Below are positions 41,899 through 52,921 of a DNA stretch of 64,000 nucleotides, piece after piece (the first letter of the stretch is position 1; each line of letters begins with the position of its first letter). The position numbers and the translations under genes are program-made. The notes under the pieces were generated by a model that had not been told where the DNA came from, made no database searches, and saw nothing but the letters and a program-made list of their open reading frames with translations. The stretch comes from Phymatolithon calcareum (lineage: Eukaryota > Rhodophyta > Florideophyceae > Hapalidiales), in contig OZ345362.1 of assembly GCA_977006965.1 (NCBI GenBank), positions 1,674,001-1,738,000 on the forward strand, in the 5' to 3' direction.

Positions 41899-44800
41899 CA
41901 GCAGGAATCTAAAGTAAATTCTTGTCGTCCATTCGTCGGCAAAATGTGGCCGACATTAAGCTACAGTGGTGCAAGTGTATGCTCTGGGGACATGGTAAGG
42001 TTATGCGCCAGCACGAAAATGGGAATTGGCGACCAAAGAAGGTCGCACAAGGAGGTGCGCAAGTATGTTGGAATGTGGCTGTACGAAGATCGGGATCATA
42101 TACAGGTATGACCGTAGGGGCGTTTGTTAAACTGCCGAGCAGCTGGAGACAAAAGTTGTTGCTAACTCGTCGCATACGAAAGGGAAGAAATTTAGTTTTT
42201 GTTCCCCACCTGCATGTGCGTGAGGTGCGCCAGTGGGCTTGTAAACTGACAGGTGTGTGTGCCGATGGCGAGTCGCGGGGGGTGTGGTGTCGGTCGACGG
42301 AGGAAAGTTTTCTCAACTACAATGTAGAGTAGCAGGAGAAGGAAATTTGAATATCCCAAAACAGAAACACAAAGTGTACGGACGGTGTGTATGGCGAGAG
42401 TGAATGAGCCACGTGCGTTAACCCTAATCAGACGATGTGAAGGTGTTCTGTTTTATTCAGAATTTGGGGAACGACAAGTGGGAGAGGGTTCAGTGCGTGC
42501 GGATGGATCGCGGAAGTCACAATATTCTCTCTCGCAACTTTGGGCAACCTGCTTGACTGTAACTGGCCGAATCACGCAACACGAGCGGCAAAATCGAATA
42601 TTTTTTTCCATAACCCGCTCACCACGTGTTCATTTCATCAGTTCTTTCTACCTCTCGTCGTGGCGTATGTACAGTGCCGTTGAAGTGCTTACCAGGAACT
42701 TGCCCTCGTCGCCCTCAAGCCCTGCAACATCTGACATCACCATATTCGTGGCAGCCTCGGTTAGCGGGTGTGAAGGGGCAGCGTGGAGTTGTCGCAATCC
42801 CCACTCCCACATTCCGGTGTTGTATCGACCGGCTTTGGAGTACTGGGATACCGTGCCGGCTTATACGACGTTCATATCGCCCCAGCATCGAGTACCCGCT
42901 CCTTCCCAGATTCCTGCGGTACTCCCTCACTGAGAGGTTAGCAAAGGGATAGCTCCATTTCGATACTGTACTCTTTCATGTCCCCTATTGGTTTCTTCAT
43001 TTGTTAGCATGACTGTGGCGGCGGAACAGTGCAACAATTGGTCAAGAAACGAGGAGGTTGATATAGTTCCATCAATAGAAAATGAAGACACCAATTGATT
43101 TGTTTAGAAAAATTCAACAGGTGTCTTAAAAAGAGTAATTTACCTGCGTGTTGACCACGTCCGAGAAGATTCGCGAGCATCGCAAAAGATTCACAGCTGC
43201 TGATGAGCACCACCAAATCAATCGTGTCCCACCTTCCAGATTGCCGAAATATCAAACACAATCTCAGTGACCCTCATTGCACAATGTCATATGAGCACCT
43301 AGCTTGCCACTGCAGACAGTGGAACAAGTAGATCTACATCAGCTCCCAAGAACAGTGGTCCAGGATATTGAAAACAACTTCATCGTATTTGGAAGGTCAT
43401 AGCCCCCGAAAGCAGACATCCAACCGCTGATTGTTTTCACATACTTCACTAGGGCTCAACTGGTGTATATGCATTTCTAAGGGTCTCAGAACCCTGTGCA
43501 CAACCCTAGCTTTACGGTAGAAGCCAAATATTTGGAACAGTTCTCCGTTCCCCCGCCAGTCAACATATTTTGCTGACTTTGCTTAGTCAGCCCGCACTTA
43601 CAAGTACAAGCTTGTGTGTGTAACGATCGACGCATGTCACACAGTGTAGATGGTGAAGAGCCGAACTCAAGAAACAGCACAAACAAATTAGAAAGCCTTA
43701 GAAATAGCGAGGGAAAGAAGAAAGAGTAGCAATCTGACTTCCACACCGTAGAAAAGCATTCATAGGAAATATCGGCTCGCACTTCGACTGTATGGTGAGG
43801 CTCACTGCCATAATTGCAAGTCGCAGGGGCACTCACCACCGACTCTTCTCTTCGCATTTGTCATGTCAGTACTGCAGCTCACTGTAGTTTGTTTTTTTCG
43901 TACTCAGTGTCATCGATGAGCACTACCGTACTTGCCCATGTCTTCGGAAGTCTGTGGGGCTTTAAATAAACTTGAATAAAAAAATAAAAAACTACCGTAC
44001 TTTGCTTCCCTTTCAGCTCTAGCTGGAATGCTCCCTACTACGGTACATTGATCGCTCGCTACCTGATACATAGTTGTTGGCCTTAGCGCCCGCTTGACAA
44101 CGATTCTAGGTGAATATTTTGCTGGGGCGGAATGTTACCCTCAGTGTTAGGTTCTTGGGGAAAGTTGTGGAGCATGTCGAATGTAATACTGCCTTTCCTG
44201 TGTTGAAACGGGATGATAGCAGACATGTACCCAGTCCGTGACATTGACACGAACTTCTGTTACCAGGCGGGCGGTCAGCAGGTCATTCCCCTGTTTTTGA
44301 ATGCTGGACCTCTATGATTGAAAATCCGTCAGTTTTGCCCCGTGGAAGGGGCATCGGTCCCTCAAAGGATTCGTCAATCCCCCGAGGCCGGTATCTCTCC
44401 CTTGGAACAAAATCTGGGGTATTCTTCAATCTCCCTGTAGAATGGTTCTACAGTAGACTGATATACAGTATCTAGCTTGATTATCCCGCACTGATCAATC
44501 TCAAATACGGGTTGAGCAGCAGCATGTAACCAGTCCGTATGAGGTAATTGGCCATAAGTTATTGTTACAAGTAAGTGGAGGGTTGCTCCGGCGCATGTTC
44601 AGGATGCCCCTGAGAGCTCTACAATAGGTAGAGATTCTCCCAATTCAAAACCCGTGCTATTTTCCGTACTACTTTTTACGTGGTGCACTCAAACACTTCT
44701 GTGTTGTCATAGAAGGACCACTATGTCCGAGACTGTAACAGCATAGCTATGCTGTTAGAGTCTCGGACAGAGTTGTTTGCATCATAGTCTTCTTCTCTTA

Positions 44801-45432
44801 CGTATAGTAGAGTAGACGACTTTGAGGAGAACAATTTCCGTTGTCCATTTAGCGCTGATAATGTCTGTTTCGCGACCGATATATTACGCAGCATCGTCAC
44901 CGATCGTTTAGTGCTCCCCGCCGCGATATCAAAAAGCCACGCTCGGAGCCTAACGGCTGTTTTTGTGTTATGCTCACGATGAGTTCAGTGTTTGACATCG
45001 TCTCTTTGCCACCGCATTGATTTCCTTCCTCCCGTCTTCTCCCCGGTCAATGCCAAAATCTAACTTAGCTCATGGCTTTCTAAAGACATCTTGTCGTAAG
45101 GCCAATGAAGGAGAAATCGATGCGAATACATGAGAAGCCGCCCGGCCTTTTGGATCTCTTCAGAGGAGATTTATTTTGTTTTCATTCATTTTGCCGCCCC
45201 AAGTTGGGGCCCCAAAAATTTCTTATTTTTATATTTGTCTTCTATATTTTATTGGCTCCGCTCGAACACATCAGATGCACTGAACCAAGACGATGCGGTG
45301 CCCACACTCATGCCGCGCCTAAGTTCTTCTCTGGCCATTCTTCTCAACAATACATCGTTCGTTCCCGCTTACTTTCTCGGCGCCTTCAGGGGCGCACATG
45401 CCCGTCGGTGTTCCGAACACGTACAGTCGAAG
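41899..45432. other. Long intergenic stretch, no gene supported
   Basis: 3.5 kb. The open frames at 42385-42933 (plus) and 43486-43857 (minus) have no domain and no convincing composition. A hairpin lies at 44724-44769. The phrase CTACCGTAC / CTACGGTAC recurs around 43925, 43993 and 44038. I see no tRNA or other RNA gene. The prune-type gene's promoter must lie at the right end. Confidence 0.4.
44724..44769. repeat. 46-bp palindrome with one mismatch
   Basis: 23-bp arms without loop: TGTCCGAGACTGTAACAGCATAG followed by its complement, one mismatch in the arm (G opposite G). Sequence-unrelated to the other hairpins of the window. Confidence 0.88.
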
Positions 45433-46695
45433 ATGGGGCATTCGCATCATCCCCGCTACGAAGTCCAGAATTTCAACGATTTCTTGTTTGCCTCACGCGA
45501 GGCTTTAGCGCACACATCACCGTCGATGGCACCGACAGTATTTCTCGGCAACGAGGCGTGTGATCTGGACTCGGCTGCATGTGCCTTGGCCCTAGCGTAC
45601 TCGGAGCATGCGCGCGGCGCTGCCGTATTGCCCGTGTTGAACATTCCGCGTGTAGAATTAGCATTGCGACGGGATTTAGTCCATCTTCTGGACGAGGCTG
45701 GGATAGACTTGTCCGCCCTAACGTTTATTGACGAGGCTCAGGTGGGGGAGGTACTCGAGCGCGGCGGAGGCTTAACGCTGGTGGACCATAATGAGTTGGC
45801 GACGCATCAGACAGACCTTGGATCGCATGTAACGCGAATTGTCGATCACCACGCGGACGCGGGGGAGTATTCTGCGGCGCGGCGAGCGATCCGGCGTACG
45901 GGATCATGTGCGAGTGTTGTGGGCACGGAGATTGTATCTGACAAGGAGATCCCACCGCCGCTGGCCTACCTGCTGCTGTCGGCTGTGTTGGTTGACACTC
46001 ATTGCCTGGAAAGGCGGACAGTGGATGAGGATGAGGCGATGGCCATGCGATATGGTGAAATTGGGGGTGTGCCGAAACATGAGTGGCCAATTCTTCGGAA
46101 GAAGATTTCGAAAGAGCGCTCAAACGTTGACGGATTTACAGCGCGCGAACTTCTGTTAAAGGATTATAAGTGCTTTGCAGGGTCGCTAGGAAGGGCGGGG
46201 ATTTCGAGCGTTAGCGAAGGAATTGCAGAATGGTCAATGGCGAAGGAGCGCAGACTCACTGTCGAGGTGCTTGCCGAGATGAAGCAGGAAAAGGATGTGG
46301 ATGTGATGGTTGTCATGTCGTCATTTCAACGGGACGGGCAATTTTGTAGGGAAGTGCTGATTTTTGGGGACTCGAATGCCGCAAGGTACGTTGCTCAAGT
46401 TGCACATTCGATTTGTGCTTTGTGCGTCGCTGGGAGATAGCGATCGTAATTCTGACTTTGATCTGACTTATGTCAATGGAACTTTGTTCGTACTTTGTGG
46501 GGCAGACTTTTGCGAAATCAACTGCCGAAATGCGAGGGCATGGACTTGCGCGCAATGTCAATCCCGGGATTTCCAGATGGACTTTGCTTCTCGCAGAAAA
46601 ACTTGGAGGCTTCTCGAAAAGTCACGGCGCCTCAGGTGCAGCGTGTCCTCTCTGGTTCGGTGGGCATTAAGAGGAAAATTTTCTCTTCCCCGTAG
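45433..46695 (+). CDS. Prune/PPX1-type DHH phosphoesterase (exopolyphosphatase-like)
   Basis: Exons 45433-46385 and 46506-46695, 380 residues. DHH-family motifs: GNEACDLDS (39-47, motif I), VDHN (117-120), IVDHHAD (136-142, motif III) and LVDT (185-189), which together coordinate the metal pair. Exon 2 supplies the C-terminal end of the DHHA2 domain, with PGFPDGLCFSQKNLEASRK matching the QxNxxASRK end of yeast PPX1 and prune proteins. Such enzymes cleave short-chain polyphosphate, pyrophosphate analogues or cyclic nucleotides; the exact substrate cannot be read from sequence. The frame is open upstream to 45130 with another ATG, but that extension is hydrophobic then low-complexity and outside the family; Met at 45433 precedes the domain well. 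Confidence 0.87.
46386..46505 (+). other. Intron in the prune-type gene (120 bp)
   Basis: Donor GTACGTTGCT, acceptor GGGGCAG. TCTGAC-like branch candidates (TTCTGACTTTGATCTGAC) lie 40-60 bases before the acceptor. The splice brings the family's C-terminal ASRK segment into frame; unspliced, the protein ends within 20 residues and lacks it. Confidence 0.82.
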
Positions 46696-47014
46696 ATCGA
46701 TTTTCCCGTCCAATCCGTGGGGACGGCAGTCCGCGTGCAAAATAAAAAAAATAAAAAATTGGAGAATGTTGAGCAAGTATGGTAAACGTGGCGACACGGG
46801 AAGTTCAAATGATCAGCTGACACCTGTGTTCCACGTGTCTTTACGCCGACCCCAGTAGCCACAGATCAGGACGTTTCCCTCGGGAGAGATCCAACTTGGA
46901 ATCGCAGTACCTCCACCTAATACAACTAGACCGTCGCCGCCCGATTCCCAGTACAAAGTGCACAAATCTCGTCGTCATCGTCGCATTGGGTCGCCTCCGC
47001 GTGCGCCCTGTACG
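46696..47014. other. Intergenic spacer before the ENGase gene
   Basis: About 320 bp. An A-rich run (AAAATAAAAAAAATAAAAAATTGG region, 46738-46761) is its only distinctive feature; it may serve the 3' end of the prune-type gene. Confidence 0.4.
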
Positions 47015-50000
47015 ATGATGCTGCGCGAGCTTGCGCAGAGTGCGCGCCGCGTCAGCGCCGGCTCGCGCGGCCGCGACCGAACTCGTAGTCGCCGACTAAC
47101 CGCTCCGCGCACACTCTGTGCCCCGCTGCGAAGTACGGATGAGTTGCTCTCGTGGCGTCCCACGGCGTCCGCTGCACGCTGTGTATCTCGTGTTCCGCTC
47201 CCGGATTCCGCCATCGCGCGCTATCAACGCCCGGCCACCCGAGCCGCTCCAGTCGCCTCCACCAAGCGCATACGGTCGCCGCGATTACTGCTTTGCCACG
47301 ATTTTTCAGGCGGATATTCTGTTGCGGAGGCCGCAAGCGATGGCGTGACGGGCAACGAGTGTCCGCCTGACTCCAAGTTGTGGAGATTTAATCACTGGGC
47401 TTACGTCGACGTATTTGTCTACTTCAGCCACGAGCGTGTCACTATTCCGCCCGTCGGATACGTCCACGCTGCACATAGACATGGTGCCCTCGCTCTTGGT
47501 ACCCTCATTTTTGAGTCGGAGGACGGCGCCGCAGATTTGAAGAAAATGCTCGCCAGTTACTCCGTTCGCGCAAAGGCTGCAACTCAACTTGCCGCCATTG
47601 CTAAGTTTTTTGGCTTCGACGGCTGGCTCGTCAACGTGGAATGTGCGCTGGCGTCTGGAGCCTCGGGGGCATCAGATCTCGCCGCTTTTGTCGCCGATCT
47701 CACGCGTGCTTGTCGAAAGTCGCTTGGTCCAGCATCGGAAGTCGTGTGGTACGACTCGGTCACACGGAAAGGAGAGCTCAAGTGGCAGAACGAACTCAAC
47801 GAGGAAAACGATGTCTTTTTCAAAGCGGCAGGGGCTCTGTTCACCAACTATCACTGGAGCAGAACTGCCCCGGTTCGTTCGGCGGTCAAGGCCGGTCCAC
47901 GGCGGACAGATATTTTCACGGGTGTGGACGTCTATGGTCGCAATACTTTCGGCGGCGGTGGGTTTCAAACTCATGTGGCCCTGCGCGTCATCAAAAGCGC
48001 GGGAACCTCTGCCGCTATATTCGCACCAGCATGGACTGTGGAAAAAGCGGGCAATAGCGATCCTCTTGAACTAGAAGAGCGATTTTGGACGGGTCCGCGA
48101 GGGCGTTTTGGCCGAGAATGTGTCGCATTGTATTACAAAGAACGTGCGGTACTGACACAACTACCATTTGCGACTTTCTTCGACCCAGGCTGGGGACCAC
48201 GGACCGTAACTGCAGGAAACGTAACTTCAGAGCAGCGATACTTCAATATGTCAAGACAAGACGTCCAGCCTTCATTCCTGCGGTCAAAACCTGCTGCCGG
48301 AGACTGTGCAGCGACCTCGCTCTCCCTTTCGCATGAGCATGCCCTCAATGGATCGGCGTCTGTTCGAGTAACGTTTTCATTTTCCGAGTCACGAATGCTC
48401 TCCGGTACATATGCTGTGCTGCGCCTGTTCGTTGCAAACGTTAACTTTCCAAGACAGCCGCACATGAATGCATCCCAAGGTGTATCGGCGTTTTCCTCGC
48501 CAGAATGCCTGCGCATATCATATCAGTATTACGTCGATGACGATAACAGTGCGACGCTTCGACCGTCATCATCGCAGCATAGTATACGGTCCAGTTTCAG
48601 GAGGCGTTATAACGAAAATCACAATCCATTTGAAAACGAAGAAGACGCAGCGGCAACCCGAAATTCCGGGCAAAAGAGTGCCGCGGCGCGGGCCACGGGC
48701 GCAGACCAATTCGGCCTTCTGTTGCTGTTCGCCTCGCCGGCACGCGCGGTGCTCCTCGTTGGTGAAAACTCGCGATGGATGGGCGGCACTCAGCCTGGCG
48801 TACAGCGTTCTTTGACTCGGCTTCAAATCCTAGAGAAGTTTGTGGATTACACCTCGCTCGCTCCGGTCGTTGAAGAGCCAGTACGCGATGCGCCAATGCG
48901 AAGCGATGGTTCACCGTCATGGATGTCGCGCACGTTTGAGCTCCCTTTCACTCTCACTTCTGGGCAGCGCCTAGCGGAGGTTATGGTACTTCTAGGGGAG
49001 CCACCACTGCAGCCGATCTCAGTGCGTCCCTCGCCCCTGATGACACCCGCGGGGCGTTCGAGAACAGTTTCGCGTCGAGCGTCTAGGCAGACATCGCGAT
49101 CTGGGTCCCCAAGTCGGCAGCTTTCGGACTCGACTTCCCAATTAGCGGTGCGATCACAACGGCAACCACGGACACGGCTAGGGGCAGAGCTGATGAATGC
49201 GGGTATTCTCGGGGAAGAGGACGCGTCCACAGCTGGTGTAAAGCTCCGAGAATCGTTTCGAAACATGTTAGACGGGCCGGTGGGAACTCCGAATGGTGTT
49301 GGGAGGCGGCACGCCGCGCGGAACGCGAGCGGTCTTACAGATGAGTCGAATGACAATGTATCAGACTTTGGAGGGTCAGAAGCATCTTCTCGAGATTCGT
49401 TTAAGTCATTCAATTCACGGAAGTCAACTCTCGCGGGGTCACGTCAAAACAGCCAGATATCTGCGCGGTTTGCTCGACAGTCGAGCATGCCTGTGTCAGG
49501 AGGTGGGATTGGGACTAGGGCAAATCGCATGGATGAGATTGACTATTCAGCCAACTTTCAGATACGTGGGTCTGTCGATTTCTCACAAATGGAAGACGAC
49601 ATATTGTCCACTAGCACGTCGCGTGCAATGTCGCGGCTCGGGTCTAGACTTGGGACACCGGACAGTGGGCGACTATCGGCACGACGGATGCGTATGTCGT
49701 CACGGCAGCAGTCAATGTCGAATTCAATGGCTGGTTCGCGACTGGGGTCGCGAAATCCGTCGCGAGCCATGAGTCCCACAGCAACGCCAGTAGGCGGTGG
49801 TGGCGGGGCAATGGCATCGCGATCGTTCTCTGGGCGCGGGGGAATGTCGCTCTCAAGGTCAAGCTTGTTGCGCACAAGCGTCGCTGATGATGAACAAAAC
49901 GGACGGACAGACTCGATGCGGGCTAGCGCTGCTCTCTCAGATCTGAAGAGCGCGCTAATGAGTGCGGCGGGTTCAATGGCGACCGGCGAAACCGCTACTG

Positions 50001-50113
50001 GCGGGCACTTAGGGCCAACTGGACGAGGTCGGGGAGGCGGTGGGAGAAGCATGCAGCGGGTATTTCTTGGCGGGCTGGCGCTGGAAATCGTGGACATCAC
50101 ACAGCGCGTATAG
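47015..50113 (+). CDS. Cytosolic endo-beta-N-acetylglucosaminidase (GH85, ENGase)
   Basis: 1032 residues from the first ATG (47015). The GH85 domain fills the first half: LLCHDFSGGY, DVFVYFSHERVTIPPVGYVHAAHRHG, FGFDGWLVNVECAL with the catalytic pair Asn207 and Glu209, then VVWYDS and GVDVYGRNTFGGGG. ENGase cuts between the two core GlcNAc residues of N-glycans, and in the cytosol it recycles free oligosaccharides from misfolded glycoproteins. A beta-rich middle part (to about 690) includes a 50-residue acidic insert. The last 300 residues (from about 700) are Ser/Arg/Gly-rich, with many SRxGSR-type repeats, and end GGLALEIVDITQRV; this tail is unlike animal or plant ENGase. The open frame extends 19 codons upstream without an ATG. 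Confidence 0.92.
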   Translation: MMLRELAQSARRVSAGSRGRDRTRSRRLTAPRTLCAPLRSTDELLSWRPTASAARCVSRVPLPDSAIARYQRPATRAAPVASTKRIRSPRLLLCHDFSGGYSVAEAASDGVTGNECPPDSKLWRFNHWAYVDVFVYFSHERVTIPPVGYVHAAHRHGALALGTLIFESEDGAADLKKMLASYSVRAKAATQLAAIAKFFGFDGWLVNVECALASGASGASDLAAFVADLTRACRKSLGPASEVVWYDSVTRKGELKWQNELNEENDVFFKAAGALFTNYHWSRTAPVRSAVKAGPRRTDIFTGVDVYGRNTFGGGGFQTHVALRVIKSAGTSAAIFAPAWTVEKAGNSDPLELEERFWTGPRGRFGRECVALYYKERAVLTQLPFATFFDPGWGPRTVTAGNVTSEQRYFNMSRQDVQPSFLRSKPAAGDCAATSLSLSHEHALNGSASVRVTFSFSESRMLSGTYAVLRLFVANVNFPRQPHMNASQGVSAFSSPECLRISYQYYVDDDNSATLRPSSSQHSIRSSFRRRYNENHNPFENEEDAAATRNSGQKSAAARATGADQFGLLLLFASPARAVLLVGENSRWMGGTQPGVQRSLTRLQILEKFVDYTSLAPVVEEPVRDAPMRSDGSPSWMSRTFELPFTLTSGQRLAEVMVLLGEPPLQPISVRPSPLMTPAGRSRTVSRRASRQTSRSGSPSRQLSDSTSQLAVRSQRQPRTRLGAELMNAGILGEEDASTAGVKLRESFRNMLDGPVGTPNGVGRRHAARNASGLTDESNDNVSDFGGSEASSRDSFKSFNSRKSTLAGSRQNSQISARFARQSSMPVSGGGIGTRANRMDEIDYSANFQIRGSVDFSQMEDDILSTSTSRAMSRLGSRLGTPDSGRLSARRMRMSSRQQSMSNSMAGSRLGSRNPSRAMSPTATPVGGGGGAMASRSFSGRGGMSLSRSSLLRTSVADDEQNGRTDSMRASAALSDLKSALMSAAGSMATGETATGGHLGPTGRGRGGGGRSMQRVFLGGLALEIVDITQRV

Positions 50114-51508
50114 ACAGGCGTTTCATTTTGGGCGCGCACGCGTGGTTCGAAAAGACGGCGACGCGAGCGCAGGTGTACTGGCTTGCTTGCTCGTGTGCGG
50201 CGTCTGACGCAATCTTGAGGGGTTTGGTGAGGTTAGGTCGACAGAAAGCCAAGTAAATAGACGGGGTCAGGACGCTCTTGTCTGTTTGTACTGTAGAATA
50301 GGCAACAGCTGTGGCCATATCGCTGCAATGGATAAACTCAGCCGTGGACGAACGCGAGTCCGATCTGGTGCTGCCGTTAGGACAGGTGAGCGCCACCCAA
50401 TTGCTGGAGATGCGCACGTGCTTGAATAAGGTAATATGGCAGGAAACTTGACTGATGGTATATTCATCTGATGCATGGCTGGCACACACTGCCGTTCCGC
50501 ATTATTCAACACGGTCATAAACTCGCTCATTGTTGGGTGCTGGCAAACGTTATTTTTCGCTCCCTCGCCCTGGCACAGGTCTTCGAATGGACGTACGATG
50601 GGACTATTACCCACCCACTATCGGCCACTTGTCCAGGATTAATGAAGCGCGCTGCGCAATAAAGATGGCACCAGTAATGCTCCAAAGCTGAGCAGTCTTC
50701 ATGACTAGGAACGAGGAATGTCATGAAGAGGAGAGATTTCAACGATATGCATCGGATGGGAGAAGCTGTACAGAATTGCATTTCACAAATTCAACAGACC
50801 TTTTGCAGATGATGACATGCGCTTCAACCACTGTTGACGGGCCGCAATCCGGCTCGCAGTTGGAGCGCCTTCGATTCAGGTCCCGAAAAAAGTTCGACAC
50901 GTCATCGAGCTGGAAGGAGCAGATCAGGATGCATATCCCGTGCGCGTTACTACCGGCACCCAACCACGCGAACAGCCATCACACTTTTTGCCTGGATGCA
51001 ATGCATTTGTAGAACCCGAGAGACAAAATTTCGGACAAGAGAGAACCTCTTTTCTCTGCTCCTTTCTTGCGTTAAGACACATCCGGGTGAGTAGATGCTG
51101 AGTGCCACGACATGTGTGTGCTCTTTCTCATGGTGTTTGAACTTACACGCAATTCATTTTCCACGCCGTGTCGCCTTTCATAAATTTGCAGCCAGCGATT
51201 TGAAATTAAGCTATCAAAAATACATAGAAATCTCATATCGGGCATCGAATAAGAATGCAGAACAATTGCATTCAACAGATCTTTCATGCTCTATCACCAA
51301 TAGACGCATCCCACGTGTCATCAACTCTCTTGCGCTATTGACGGCCTCGCTACAGGACGGCATGCCATGACTGACAGAGAAGAGAAAGCCTTCCTGCCCC
51401 GAAATCACCGAACAGGTCGGGTCGACTTTCTTCATCTCCTACCTCTGCACTGCATTTCGACGAGGTTTCCCACCCCGGAATTTTCACATTCATTTCCTGA
51501 ATTCAGTC
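50114..51508. other. Intergenic stretch, no gene recognised
   Basis: 1.4 kb between two plus-strand genes. Only short frames without domains. The composition is unremarkable and no repeat or RNA gene is seen. Confidence 0.4.
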
Positions 51509-52591
51509 ATGGGTTGTCCCGCTTTCGCAACTCCTGCACCACCCACATTTCTGCGTCCGTTGTTGAACCACGCAACCACAAGCCCCCACCGTGCCCGCCG
51601 TGCTCGTTGCGCCCGCATAGCCCCGCGTCTCTGCGCTGAGCGCGAAGAACCCGCCAAGCGCACGGGCGCAGATAGCAGTGCTGATCAATTCAAGCTGCAG
51701 GTGCGCCTGTCACCACCGGATGACACAGATGCCCGTGCGGCGGCATTTTCCGTCTGGTTTGCAGTCTCCGCCGAGGCAGGCATAAAGCCTTCAGCTGACG
51801 TCTGGAGCGCAGACCTCAACACAGAGATATGCGTAGCATACTCAAAGGGCCGTGCGATTGGTGCCGGCCGTCTGCTTCGTGATGCGGAAAATGCGCGTCT
51901 GGAAATGATTTGCGTACTGTCTGATTACCGTGGTCGTGGAGTGGGACGTCGAATTACGGAAGCGTTACTCAGTGCGGCGTCGACAACACCGGGCGCTGTG
52001 TACGTACGCGCGCGAGCGGACGAGCTAGGATTTTACTCGTTGCTCGGTTTTGAGGCCCAGGGGGGTGACGCCATGTTCGAAGAGGGTTCGCGAAGGGTTA
52101 TGGTGTATCGATGGCCGGTGTGTGCGACCAGTGCGGGCTGCGTTGGGTTGCATCACACTTCCATTCGTGTGAGTGATATTGAACGATCGCTCGCTTTTTA
52201 CGGTTGTCTTGGCTTCTTTGTGACGGAGAAATTCATGACCGCTGGTGGCACTCGTGCGTGCTTCGTGGAGGGACTTGGAGCACGTCTTGAGTTTGTTGAA
52301 GCTCCGGATGGGCGTGGGGGACTTGCAGGAATGCAGGGCATACCGCCGGCAGGGTTCGATCGACTTGTGTTTGATGTTACCAAGGCGTGCACGGACTTGG
52401 ACGGATATTTACTGCATCTTGCGCGTAGGAATGGGGGGTTCTTGACTGTGGCAGCACCACCAGCGAGGCAGGTGATCGGGAATTTTGTAGTTTCGGTGGC
52501 GACCATTGAGGATGTTGATGGACTACCGATTGAGTTTATCAGACGTGAGGCAAGTTTACCGAGTGCATTGAGGACTCGCGTGGACTGGTGA
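51509..52591 (+). CDS. GNAT acetyltransferase fused to a VOC (glyoxalase-fold) domain, likely plastid-targeted
   Basis: 360 residues, one exon. Residues 1-45 are rich in Ala, Arg, Thr and Pro, with Ser, and nearly free of acids, typical of an organelle transit peptide. A GNAT domain follows (about 60-203), with the acetyl-CoA loop VLSDYRGRGVGRRI at 136-149 and the late ELGFYSLLGFE segment. A VOC domain follows (about 212-345), starting GLHHTSIRVSDIERSLAFYGCLGF, with likely metal ligands His215 or His216, Glu261 and Glu342. GNAT proteins acetylate small molecules or protein amines; VOC proteins include glyoxalase I and resistance proteins. What the fusion acts on is unknown. Its last 30 codons recur as a broken copy at 61425-61515. 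Confidence 0.85.
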   Translation: MGCPAFATPAPPTFLRPLLNHATTSPHRARRARCARIAPRLCAEREEPAKRTGADSSADQFKLQVRLSPPDDTDARAAAFSVWFAVSAEAGIKPSADVWSADLNTEICVAYSKGRAIGAGRLLRDAENARLEMICVLSDYRGRGVGRRITEALLSAASTTPGAVYVRARADELGFYSLLGFEAQGGDAMFEEGSRRVMVYRWPVCATSAGCVGLHHTSIRVSDIERSLAFYGCLGFFVTEKFMTAGGTRACFVEGLGARLEFVEAPDGRGGLAGMQGIPPAGFDRLVFDVTKACTDLDGYLLHLARRNGGFLTVAAPPARQVIGNFVVSVATIEDVDGLPIEFIRREASLPSALRTRVDW

Positions 52592-52921
52592 GCAGAGCTC
52601 CGCTTTCAGTTGTTTTTTGGGTTGATTGTGTATTTTTATCAGTTTTTCAAAAGAGGGGGGGACGCTCGCGTTTTGATCCTACGTTGATGCTCGAGCATCA
52701 CGATCGGAATGCAGACGAGTAAAGATAATAAACTTTGTAAAAGGGTGTGATCGTTGGAACGCTCAGTCTGCACAGTAGGGGTGACTTGTACAGGGCTGAA
52801 TCATCCACAAATTTTTTGTTTTGCACTATCCATAGATTAAAACTTTTTGCGTTTTCCTACTAATTTTAGTAGGAGGTACATCTGTTAAAAATAATATTAT
52901 AAACTATTTATCAATTATAAA
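52592..52921. other. Convergent 3' spacer, start of the segmental duplication
   Basis: 330 bp between the ends of the GNAT-VOC gene (plus) and the coiled-coil gene (minus). It recurs at 61516-61849 with modest divergence. A 16-bp palindrome TGATGCTCGAGCATCA (52686-52701) is kept in both copies and might act in ending both transcripts. The last 80 bases are very AT-rich. Confidence 0.6.

Noticed and set aside
45130-45432. N-terminal extension of the prune-type protein
   Set aside because: The frame is open and has an ATG, but the extra 101 residues fall outside the family and look like untranslated leader; kept only as an alternative start.
46958-47014. Longer ENGase start
   Set aside because: The extra 19 codons begin with GTG; the first ATG is at 47015.
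49558-50139. 193-residue open frame on the minus strand
   Set aside because: Antisense to the Ser/Arg-rich ENGase tail; the low-complexity coding strand explains the lack of stops.
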